14,228 nt of DNA from Arcobacter sp. (GTDB lineage Bacteria > Campylobacterota > Campylobacteria > Campylobacterales > Arcobacteraceae). Position numbers and translations under genes: made by a program. Below the pieces are notes generated by a model that searched no databases, was not told where the DNA came from, and saw nothing but the letters and a program-made list of their open reading frames with translations. The stretch is taken from NCBI GenBank assembly GCA_016744485.1, contig JADGEG010000034.1, forward strand, positions 1-14,228. Reading direction: 5' to 3'. How positions within the stretch are numbered: position 1 is the first letter of the stretch; each line of letters begins with the position of its first letter. This document shows, one piece after another, positions 7,345 through 13,666 of this stretch.

Positions 7345-8124
7345 ATGATTTATGATAATACAAGTTTAAAAAGATTATTAGATAAAGAAGTACAAAATCG
7401 TAATAATAAAGATGAACTCTCTTATGATAAACCAGACCCACTTTTAATAGCTAAAAAATATACAGATGAATATATTATACTTTTATGTGCATTATTTGCC
7501 TATGGTAAAGCCTCTATGATAGTTAAATTTTTAGATAAATTAGATTTTTCACTTCTAAATCAATCAGAAGATACTATACGAAAGAACTTACAAAATATTT
7601 ATTATCGTTTCCAAAATACAGATGATATTATTGCTGTATTTATAGCTTTTAGACGATTAAAACAAGAAATATCTTTAAATGAACTTTTTGTAAATACATA
7701 TAAAAAAGAAAATAATATATTAGAAAGTATTGATACTTTAATAAATGAAATTTATAAAATAAATCCACATCAATCGCAAGGATATAAGTTTTTAATATCA
7801 AGTTGTTTTAAAAGAGACAAACAAAATATAATTAAACATATAGGTAATTCTCCTTATAAAAGATGGAATATGTTTTTAAGATGGATGGTGCGAAAAGATA
7901 AGCTAGATTTAGGCTTGTGGAGTAATATCAATAAAAAAGATTTAATACTTCCTTTAGATACTCACACTTTTAAAGTAAGTCAAAAATTAGGACTTTTAAA
8001 AAGAAAAACTTACGACCTTAAATCTGCAATAGAAATTACAAATAAATTAAAACTTTTTGATATTAATGACCCTATTAAATATGATTTTGCTTTGTATAGA
8101 ATAGGGCAAGAAAAGATATTGTAA
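7345..8124 (+). CDS. DUF2400 / TIGR02757 family protein of unknown function
   Basis: This 259-residue protein matches what I recall of the uncharacterised TIGR02757 (DUF2400) family. Marks are the N-terminal SYDKPDPLLIAKKY (26-39) and LCALFAYGK (47-55), YRFQNTDDI (87-95), KRWNMFLRWMVRKDKLDLGLW (172-192), LPLDTHTFKVSQKLGLLKR (202-220) and DPIKYDFALYRIGQ (242-255). It has no signal peptide or membrane helix and should be cytoplasmic. The PLDTHTFKV stretch with Asp205 resembles the VDTHIFRV segment that holds the catalytic Asp of endonuclease III-type HhH-GPD DNA glycosylases. By inference only, the family could be a distant relative acting on nucleic acid. No Cys cluster for an iron-sulfur site is seen. 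It follows an AAAAAGG ribosome site, stands alone between a divergent SDR gene and convergent groEL, and appears complete. Confidence 0.85.
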   Translation: MIYDNTSLKRLLDKEVQNRNNKDELSYDKPDPLLIAKKYTDEYIILLCALFAYGKASMIVKFLDKLDFSLLNQSEDTIRKNLQNIYYRFQNTDDIIAVFIAFRRLKQEISLNELFVNTYKKENNILESIDTLINEIYKINPHQSQGYKFLISSCFKRDKQNIIKHIGNSPYKRWNMFLRWMVRKDKLDLGLWSNINKKDLILPLDTHTFKVSQKLGLLKRKTYDLKSAIEITNKLKLFDINDPIKYDFALYRIGQEKIL

Positions 8125-8209
8125 ATATATTTCTATTATACAGTTTTTATATTTATTCATACAAATAATGTATAAATTATATTACATATTATTAATAGTT
8201 AGTAAAACT

Positions 8210-8243
8210 AAGAAGATTATCGATATTAATCGATAATCTTCTT
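8210..8243 (-). terminator. Hairpin terminator after groEL (possibly bidirectional)
   Basis: A perfect 15-bp inverted repeat (8210-8224 and 8229-8243) with a 4-nt loop lies 35 bp beyond the groEL stop. Read on the minus strand, the stem is followed by AGTTTTAC, a short T-rich stretch. It also lies 85 bp downstream of the convergent DUF2400 gene, so it may stop transcripts from both sides, although the plus-strand flank CATGTTGG is not T-rich. Confidence 0.7.
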
Positions 8244-8278
8244 CATGTTGGCATAAGAAATAATAGACTAGTGCCTAA

Positions 8279-9931
8279 TTACATTCCCATACCACCCATA
8301 CCACCCATGCCACCCATGCCACCCATATCTGGCATAGCAGGAGCAGGAGGAGATACATTTTCTTTTATATCTGTCACAGTAGCTTCTGTTGTTAATAATA
8401 ATGAAGCTACAGATATAGAATTTTGCATAGCAACTCTTTCAACTTTTGCAGGATCAACAATTCCAGCTTTAAACATATCAACATATTGTCCATTTGCAGC
8501 ATTAAATCCTAAATTTTCATTTGTAGACTTTGAAACTTCATTTGCGACAACACCAGCATCAAAACCAGCATTAAGTGCTATTTGTTTAAGTGGAGCAGAA
8601 ATTGCTCTTAATACAATATCAGAACCAATTTGCTCATCACCTTCAAGCTCTAGAGATACTTTTGCTGCTGCTCTAATTAATGCGGCACCTCCACCTATTA
8701 CAATACCTTCTTCAACAGCAGCTCTTGTAGCACTTAGTGCATCATCAACTCTGTCTTTTTTTTCTTTCATTTCAGTTTCACTTGCAGCTCCTACTTTAAT
8801 AACTGCAACTCCTCCACTTAATTTTGCCAATCTTTCTTGTAATTTTTCTTTATCGTAATCAGAACTTGTATTCTCAATTTCTGCTTTTATTTGATTTACT
8901 CTTGACTTTACATTAGATGCACTACCAGCACCATTTACAATTGTTGTATTATCTTTATCTATTACAACTCTAGAAGCCGTTCCTAAAGATGATATATCAG
9001 TAGTTTCTAATTTCATGCCCATTTCTTCAGCAATAACGATACCACCTGTTAAAATAGCAATATCTTCAAGCATAGCTTTTCTTCTATCACCAAATCCTGG
9101 GGCTTTAACAGCTGCAATATTTAAAGAACCTCTTAATCTGTTTACAACTAAGGTTGCCAATGCTTCACCATCTACATCTTCAGAAATAATCAATAAAGGA
9201 CGTCCTGCTTTATTTACTTCTTCTAAGATAGGTAACATTTCTTTTAAATTTGATATTTTTTTATCATATAATAAAATAAATGGATTTTCCATTTCAGTTG
9301 TCATTTTTTCTGTATTTGTTACAAAATAAGGAGATAAGTATCCTCTGTCAAATTGCATACCCTCAACAACATCTAGCTCATCAGAAATTCCTTTTGCTTC
9401 TTCAACAGTAATAACACCATCTTTTCCAACTTTTTCCATAGCTTTAGCAATCATTGAACCAATTGCAGTATCACTATTTGCTGAGATGGTAGCTACTTGT
9501 TCTATTTCTGTTTGATTTGCTACAACTCTTGAAGCTTCTTTTAAATTAGCTAAGATACTTTCACTTGCTTTATCCATTCCTCTTTTTAATGAAATTGGAT
9601 TAGCTCCTGCTGTTACATTTCTTAAACCTTCTTTAAAAACACTATATGCTAAAATAGTAGCAGTTGTAGTACCATCACCTGCTTCATCAGCAGTTTTTGA
9701 TGCCACTTCTTTTACTAGTTGTGCTCCCATATTTTCTAAAGTATCAGAAAGTTCAATTTCTCTTGCAACTGATACACCATCTTTAGTAATAGTAGGAGCT
9801 CCGAAAGATTTTTGTAAAAGAACATTTCTTCCTCTTGGACCCATTGTAACCTTTACAGCATCTGTTAGTTTTTCAACACCTAAAAATAATTTATTTCTTG
9901 CTTCATCACTGAATAATACTTCTTTTGCCAT
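8279..9931 (-). CDS. groL: GroEL, 60-kDa chaperonin
   Basis: GroEL is the double-ring ATP-driven folding chamber of the cytoplasm, working with the GroES lid. The 550-residue length is typical. It begins MAKEVLFSDEARNKL and carries the ATP-site segments TMGPRGRNVLL (29-39), TKDGVSVAREIEL (49-61) and DGTTTAT (87-93). The apical-domain sequence FDRGYLSPYFVTN, the EMKEKKDRVDDALSATRAA segment and VEEGIVIGGGAAL are also present. The C-terminus is the usual Gly-Gly-Met tail (GGM repeated four times, then GM), which appears on the plus strand as a tandem CCACCCAT-like repeat. An AAAGGAAAA ribosome site precedes the ATG. It follows groES after 47 bp with no terminator, so both are made from the CIRCE-controlled promoter upstream of groES. 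Confidence 0.98.
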   Translation of the reverse strand: MAKEVLFSDEARNKLFLGVEKLTDAVKVTMGPRGRNVLLQKSFGAPTITKDGVSVAREIELSDTLENMGAQLVKEVASKTADEAGDGTTTATILAYSVFKEGLRNVTAGANPISLKRGMDKASESILANLKEASRVVANQTEIEQVATISANSDTAIGSMIAKAMEKVGKDGVITVEEAKGISDELDVVEGMQFDRGYLSPYFVTNTEKMTTEMENPFILLYDKKISNLKEMLPILEEVNKAGRPLLIISEDVDGEALATLVVNRLRGSLNIAAVKAPGFGDRRKAMLEDIAILTGGIVIAEEMGMKLETTDISSLGTASRVVIDKDNTTIVNGAGSASNVKSRVNQIKAEIENTSSDYDKEKLQERLAKLSGGVAVIKVGAASETEMKEKKDRVDDALSATRAAVEEGIVIGGGAALIRAAAKVSLELEGDEQIGSDIVLRAISAPLKQIALNAGFDAGVVANEVSKSTNENLGFNAANGQYVDMFKAGIVDPAKVERVAMQNSISVASLLLTTEATVTDIKENVSPPAPAMPDMGGMGGMGGMGGMGM

Positions 9932-9978
9932 ATAATTTTCCTTTTATCATTATCTTTTTTTATTTAAATTATGATTTT

Positions 9979-10236
9979 TTACATAATTCCTATAACATTT
10001 TCTAAATCTAGTACTAAATAATCAACACCATCAAGTGTTAAGTCTGTACCTCTAAAGTTTTCAAAAACTACAGTATCCCCAACATTTATATCATTAACTT
10101 CTGTGCCAGTTGCTAATACTTTTGCTGTATTTGGTTTTTCTTTTGCTGAATCTACAAGAATGATTCCACTTGCTGTTTTACTTTCAACTTCTTGTAATTG
10201 AACTAATATTTTTTTTCCTAATGGTTTAAAATTCAT
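9979..10236 (-). CDS. groES: GroES, 10-kDa co-chaperonin
   Basis: GroES forms the heptameric lid of the GroEL chamber. The 85-residue protein starts MNFKPLGKKILVQL, has the mobile loop that contacts GroEL (about 16-30, with the hydrophobic SGIILVD), and ends in GVDYLVLDLENVIGIM. It is about a dozen residues shorter than the 97-residue E. coli protein, with a compact roof region (FENFRGTDLTLDGVDY), consistent with my memory of related Campylobacterota proteins, and shows no sign of truncation. A good ribosome site, AGGGAG (minus strand, 10243-10248), precedes the ATG. It is the first gene of the groES-groEL operon; its upstream region carries the promoter and CIRCE operator. Confidence 0.97.
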   Translation of the reverse strand: MNFKPLGKKILVQLQEVESKTASGIILVDSAKEKPNTAKVLATGTEVNDINVGDTVVFENFRGTDLTLDGVDYLVLDLENVIGIM

Positions 10237-10257
10237 TATTATCTCCCTGTGTTTATT

Positions 10258-10284
10258 TTAGCACTCTAAATTTTTGAGTGCTAG
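10258..10284 (-). promoter_or_regulatory. CIRCE operator (HrcA binding site) of groES-groEL
   Basis: On the minus strand the half-sites CTAGCACTC and GAGTGCTAA flank a 9-bp AT-only spacer. The consensus is TTAGCACTC-N9-GAGTGCTAA, so there is one mismatch in 18. It lies 22 bp before the groES ATG and overlaps the transcription start predicted from the adjacent -10 box, so bound HrcA should block initiation. HrcA itself is not encoded in the window. Confidence 0.95.
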
Positions 10285-10285
10285 A

Positions 10286-10314
10286 ATTGTATAAAATTTT
10301 TGATTAATTGTCAA
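10286..10314 (-). promoter_or_regulatory. Sigma-70-type promoter of groES-groEL
   Basis: On the minus strand a perfect -35 TTGACA (10309-10314) and a -10 TACAAT (10286-10291) are separated by exactly 17 bp. Transcription should start near 10279, inside the CIRCE operator. It is the only promoter in the window with both boxes strong, unusual in a lineage whose promoters often lack a clear -35. Confidence 0.85.
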
Positions 10315-10507
10315 GCTATTTGAGCTAATAAGACTAAAGTTATGATATATGTGTTAAGTACAAAGGTAAACCCTTACACAATGCATTATATTGCTGATAT
10401 CATTTTCAATTTTTTTTAATAAATTGATAATTGTTTTTGATAGTTAACATAAAGTTTATTAGAATATTTTTATTTTAAGTTTAAAAAATGTATATTTTAT
10501 ATAGATA
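10315..10507. other. Non-coding AT-rich spacer between groES promoter and rplT terminator
   Basis: The gene-free stretch between groES and rplT is 312 bp in total. It holds the CIRCE operator and promoter at its left end and a terminator hairpin at its right end. In the middle I see only AT-rich DNA with short chance frames (the longest noticed has about 12 codons, from 10382). An imperfect inverted repeat (GTGTTAAG and CCTTACACA, about 10351-10380) is too poor to interpret. No tRNA or known ncRNA is recognisable. Confidence 0.5.
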
Positions 10508-10537
10508 ATAAGCTTGAAACTATAGCTTCAAGCTTAT
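10508..10537 (-). terminator. Hairpin terminator after rplT
   Basis: An 11-bp perfect stem (ATAAGCTTGAA at 10508-10518, complement at 10527-10537) with an 8-nt loop lies 11 bp beyond the rplT stop. On the minus strand it is followed by the AT-rich TATCTATATAAAA rather than a pure T-run. It probably ends the rpmI-rplT transcript and insulates the groES promoter just downstream. Confidence 0.6.
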
Positions 10538-10548
10538 ATTGTTTAAGT

Positions 10549-10908
10549 TTATTTATTTAAAGCAGTTTTAGCAGCTTGTGCAACTTTTTCAAAAGCATCT
10601 GAGTCATTCATAGCCATATCAGCTAATATTTTTCTATCTAAAGTAATATCAGCTAAATTTAAACCATTAATAAATCTTGAATAAGAGATATCATTTAATC
10701 TACAAGCAGCATTTATTCTTACTATCCATAACTTTCTAATATCTCTTTTTTTTTGTCTTCTATCTCTATAAGCATAAACTAAAGCATGTTCTACTTGTTC
10801 TTTCGCTTTTCTGAAGTGTTTACTTCTTCCACTATAAAAACCTTTAGCTGCTTTTAATATCTTTTTATGTCTTTTTCTTCTAACTACACCAGTCTTAACT
10901 CTAGGCAT
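10549..10908 (-). CDS. rplT: Large ribosomal subunit protein bL20
   Basis: bL20 binds 23S rRNA early in large-subunit assembly and in several bacteria represses its own operon. The 119-residue protein is of standard length, with a basic N-terminal extension (MPRVKTGVVRRKRHKKILKA, GFYSGRSKHFRKAKEQV) that reaches into rRNA. The globular C-terminal domain carries the conserved RRQKKRDIRKLWIVRINAA and YSRFINGL. An AAGGAA ribosome site precedes the ATG. It follows rpmI after an 89-bp gap that can form small hairpins. infC is not next to these genes, unlike the infC-rpmI-rplT order of many bacteria; I recall the same separation in Campylobacter. Confidence 0.97.
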   Translation of the reverse strand: MPRVKTGVVRRKRHKKILKAAKGFYSGRSKHFRKAKEQVEHALVYAYRDRRQKKRDIRKLWIVRINAACRLNDISYSRFINGLNLADITLDRKILADMAMNDSDAFEKVAQAAKTALNK

Positions 10909-10997
10909 ATTATTCCTTTCTTTACCATTATATGTTTATAAGGTGTCGATTATTAAATCGAACTTATCCACTTAAATTTTTGTGGAGGGACTTAAAA

Positions 10998-11195
10998 TTA
11001 TGCTTGACAAAGCATTCTTTTTACTCTTGTTAAATCTACTTTAGCAACACTTTGTTCACTTCTTAGATTTCTTTTTCTTTTTTGTGATTTTTTCGTCAAA
11101 ATGTGACTTCTAAAAGCTGATCCTCTTTTTATGGAACCATTTTTTTTTGGCTTAAATCTTTTTAAAGCACCACTGTTAGATTTCATTTTTGGCAT
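10998..11195 (-). CDS. rpmI: Large ribosomal subunit protein bL35
   Basis: bL35 is a small, very basic protein of the large ribosomal subunit. The 65-residue product has the normal length and the family sequence MPKMKSNSGALKRFKPKKNG followed by IKRGSAFRSHILTKKSQKRKRNLR and the C-terminal DLTRVKRML. A strong AAAAAGGAG ribosome site lies just before the ATG. It heads the rpmI-rplT unit; the upstream gene psd is on the same strand 107 bp away, with a hairpin over its stop codon between them. A TTGACT at 11238-11243 (minus strand) could be part of a promoter, but no well-spaced -10 goes with it. Confidence 0.97.
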   Translation of the reverse strand: MPKMKSNSGALKRFKPKKNGSIKRGSAFRSHILTKKSQKRKRNLRSEQSVAKVDLTRVKRMLCQA

Positions 11196-11279
11196 GATAA
11201 CTCCTTTTTAATAAACTTGCATTTTCACTAAAACTGAAAAGTCAATGATTTTACTTAAATAATCATTAATATACCTTGA

Positions 11280-11310
11280 ATATATAAGAAAAAATATTTT
11301 TCTTATATAT
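11280..11310 (-). terminator. AT-only inverted repeat overlapping the psd stop codon
   Basis: Perfect 14-bp arms (11280-11293 and 11297-11310) around a 3-nt loop span the psd stop codon at 11303-11305. The stem has only one G-C pair, so it is weak as an intrinsic terminator. On the minus strand the second arm itself begins with a T-run, which gives an A-stem/T-tract form. Its position favours a role at the end of psd, but chance in such AT-rich DNA is possible. Confidence 0.4.
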
Positions 11311-12109
11311 AAGAAGCAATTTTTTGACCATATTTAACCTCGTCATTTATCAAGTCATCTAAAATAACACAATCGTTTTCCCAAATTAAAACAACAGTAG
11401 AACCCATTTTAAAATAACCTAAACAATCAGCTTTTTTAATTTCTAAATTAGAATATTCATAAACCTTGATCTTGTTTGATTTTATATTAGTTTCAACTCT
11501 TTTTTCAAAATTAAATACCATTTGTCCGACATTTAAAGCTCCTACAAAGACCATGTAGAAGTATTTGCCATTTTTCTCACATTCTAAAATAACTCTTTCA
11601 TTTTGTACAAATAAATCTAACTCTTTATTTAAATATCGCATATTTACAGGATATAGTTTACCTGGAACATGAATAAGTTTTTTAATTTTACAGTCTGTTA
11701 TAGCATGATATCTATGATAATCTTTTGGGGATAAATAAAAGTTCATATATTTACCATCTTTAATTTTAGGAAAATTATCTTTACAATAATAAGTTAATAA
11801 CTCTTCTACATTATATTCCATGCCTTTAATTTGTAACAATGTTTCATTTTTTATATTTCCACACTGAGAGACTAAGCTATCAGCTGGTGAGATTATATGT
11901 TTTGTATTTTCGTCATATTGTCGTACGACTTCTATTTTTCTTGTAAAAAGCATATTTAATGTTTTGTATTCTTTTGGATTTTTAAATTCTCTCATATCTA
12001 ACTTTAAGAATTTAACATATCCTATATTTATAATATTTTGAATAAAAGGTGGAAATTCTTTTTTTGCAAATTTTCCAAAACTTCTTGAAATTAAATTTGT
12101 TATGTGCAT
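11303..12109 (-). CDS. psd: Phosphatidylserine decarboxylase proenzyme
   Basis: Psd decarboxylates phosphatidylserine to phosphatidylethanolamine at the inner membrane. The 268-residue proenzyme cuts itself between Gly and Ser; the Ser becomes the pyruvoyl cofactor of the small chain. The cleavage motif here is MGST (235-238), where LGST is more common, giving a beta chain of residues 1-236 and an alpha chain of 32 residues. The self-cleavage triad is visible: Asp77 in SPADS, a His in YHRYH (132/135) and Ser237. Other family marks are NMLFTRKI (52-59), FYLSPKDYHRYH, HVPGKLYPVN and VGALNVGQM. Length is close to that of Helicobacter Psd. An AAGGAAAAT site precedes the ATG. It follows pepA after 105 bp. 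pssA, the preceding step, is not in the window. Confidence 0.95.
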   Translation of the reverse strand: MHITNLISRSFGKFAKKEFPPFIQNIINIGYVKFLKLDMREFKNPKEYKTLNMLFTRKIEVVRQYDENTKHIISPADSLVSQCGNIKNETLLQIKGMEYNVEELLTYYCKDNFPKIKDGKYMNFYLSPKDYHRYHAITDCKIKKLIHVPGKLYPVNMRYLNKELDLFVQNERVILECEKNGKYFYMVFVGALNVGQMVFNFEKRVETNIKSNKIKVYEYSNLEIKKADCLGYFKMGSTVVLIWENDCVILDDLINDEVKYGQKIASYI

Positions 12110-12139
12110 TATTTTCCTTAATTTTTTAGTAATTTTATC

Positions 12140-12185
12140 AAAAAAAAACTTTACTTTTCAATATTTTGTATTTTAAAGTTTTTTT
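12140..12185 (-). terminator. Possible terminator between pepA and psd
   Basis: On the minus strand AAAAAAACTTTA (12185-12174) can pair with TAAAGTTTTTTT (12153-12142) across a 20-nt loop, and the second arm runs into a nine-T tract. It lies 30 bp after pepA and ends about 31 bp before psd. The stem has one G-C pair and the loop is large, so the call is tentative. If real, psd needs its own promoter from the short remaining spacer or relies on readthrough. Confidence 0.35.
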
Positions 12186-12214
12186 AATACACATATTTAA
12201 TTGTAAATAATTGT

Positions 12215-13639
12215 TTATTTTAAATTTTCAATGAAATTCAATATTAATCTAACCCCAGTTCCACTAGCTCCACAAGGATTATATCCCCAAGGTTTTTCTT
12301 TATAAGCTGGTCCTGCTATATCAAAATGTAGCCATTTTTGTTTATTTTCTTTTTTAATAAACTTATCTAAAAACATACTCGCAGTAATAGTCCCACCAGC
12401 TCTTGAAGAAGATGTATTTGAAATATCAGCTACATTACTTTTGATTAAATCAAAAAGATATCTATTGTAAGGTAAAAAAGCTACTAATTCACCAGATTTT
12501 TTACTTGCTTTTGCAATTTTCTTTTTTAATTTTTCACTATGTCCCATAACTCCAGTTGTATACTCACCTAAAGCAATTAAACAAGCACCTGTTAATGTAG
12601 CAATATCAAAAATATAGTCAATATCTTTAATTTCATCTTGTGCATAACATAAACAATCAGCCAATACAAGACGACCCTCAGCATCTGTGTTCCTAACTTC
12701 TATTGTTGTACCATTTTTAGCTTTTAGTACATCATCTGGTTTATAAGCATTTCCACCTATCATATTTTCAACAGCACCAATAATTCCATGCACTTCATAA
12801 GGACAATTTACATCTTTTAAAGTATTCATAATACCTAAAACTGCACTAGCTCCACTTTTATCACACTTCATAGACAACATACCTTCTGAACTTTTTAAAC
12901 TTAAACCTCCTGAATCATACGTTAAACCTTTTCCTACAATAACTATTTTTCTTTTTGTTTCTTTTTTTGGTTTATATGTTAAGTGGATTAATTGGCTTTC
13001 ATGTCTTGATGCTCTTCCTACACTTAACATAGCATTCATATCATTTTTAAGTAAATAGTCTTCTCCAAAAACTTTACATTCTAAAAAATCTTTTTTTGCT
13101 ATTTTTTTTGCATCATTTGCCATAGTTTGTGGATAATAATCTTCAGGTGTAGTATTTACAATATTTCTTGTTAAATTAACACTAGAACAAATAGCAATAG
13201 TTTTGTTTAGATTTTTTTCTAATTCTTGAAAAGTTTTTGAAGAGTTTTCAATATCAAGAACAATATCAAGCTTTTTTTCTTTTGTCTTAGATTTATATTT
13301 GTTAAATTCATAAGATCCTAAAAGTAAACCTTCGATTAATTCTTCTAATGCATACTCCTTGTCATTAGACTTCAAGGAAATTTTAATAATTTTTGCATTA
13401 AATTGCTTTAAACCTACAACTGCATTTGAAAATGCTATTTTTAAATCTTCACCTTTTAAACTAGAAGCTCCAATATAATATTTTTTATTACAGCTAAGAA
13501 AAGAGGATTGATTTTCTTGTGCTGTAAAACCAGATAATTTTAAAAGATTTTTATCTTTTTTATTAACTTTATTTAAATTATTTACAATTATTAACTCAAT
13601 ATCAAATTTTTGACAATCTTTTACTAATTTTATATTCAT
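12215..13639 (-). CDS. pepA: Leucyl aminopeptidase, M17 family
   Basis: This is a two-metal hexameric aminopeptidase that removes N-terminal residues, mainly in peptide turnover. The 474-residue protein has a variable N-terminal domain (about 1-150) and a conserved catalytic domain. Metal and catalytic residues are complete: Lys237, Asp242 and Lys249 in GKGLTYDSGGLSLK, Asp260, then Asp319, Glu321 and Arg323 in NTDAEGRLVLADCL. Each is exactly 33 lower than its E. coli PepA counterpart. The C-terminal HFDIAGPAY and GASGTGVR are also typical. An AAAGGA ribosome site lies a few bases before the ATG. It starts 27 bp after the end of the adhesin gene on the same strand, with no obvious terminator between them. 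In some bacteria PepA also binds DNA as a regulator; nothing here speaks for or against that. Confidence 0.96.
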   Translation of the reverse strand: MNIKLVKDCQKFDIELIIVNNLNKVNKKDKNLLKLSGFTAQENQSSFLSCNKKYYIGASSLKGEDLKIAFSNAVVGLKQFNAKIIKISLKSNDKEYALEELIEGLLLGSYEFNKYKSKTKEKKLDIVLDIENSSKTFQELEKNLNKTIAICSSVNLTRNIVNTTPEDYYPQTMANDAKKIAKKDFLECKVFGEDYLLKNDMNAMLSVGRASRHESQLIHLTYKPKKETKRKIVIVGKGLTYDSGGLSLKSSEGMLSMKCDKSGASAVLGIMNTLKDVNCPYEVHGIIGAVENMIGGNAYKPDDVLKAKNGTTIEVRNTDAEGRLVLADCLCYAQDEIKDIDYIFDIATLTGACLIALGEYTTGVMGHSEKLKKKIAKASKKSGELVAFLPYNRYLFDLIKSNVADISNTSSSRAGGTITASMFLDKFIKKENKQKWLHFDIAGPAYKEKPWGYNPCGASGTGVRLILNFIENLK

Positions 13640-13666
13640 ATATACATCCTTTAAAATATTTTTATA

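Noticed and set aside
8282..8330. Tandem CCACCCAT-like repeat
   Set aside because: It encodes the normal Gly-Gly-Met tail of GroEL on the minus strand, so it is not an independent repeat element or CRISPR.
8271..8858. Open plus-strand frame of about 195 codons opposite the groEL 3' end, rich in Pro and Met at its start
   Set aside because: It is the antisense of the GroEL GGM tail and coding sequence; the Pro-rich start is just the complement of Gly-Gly-Met codons. It has no ribosome site or known family.
9015..9329. Plus-strand open frame of 104 codons within groEL
   Set aside because: Antisense shadow of a highly conserved groEL region with no supporting features.
10351..10380. Imperfect inverted repeat in the groES-rplT gap as a possible HspR or other operator
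   Set aside because: The arms match poorly and do not resemble a known operator well enough to call.
11222..11267. Small hairpins upstream of rpmI (6- and 7-bp stems) as a ribosomal-protein leader
   Set aside because: The stems are short and almost wholly A-T, as expected by chance in this DNA; no known leader consensus is recognisable.
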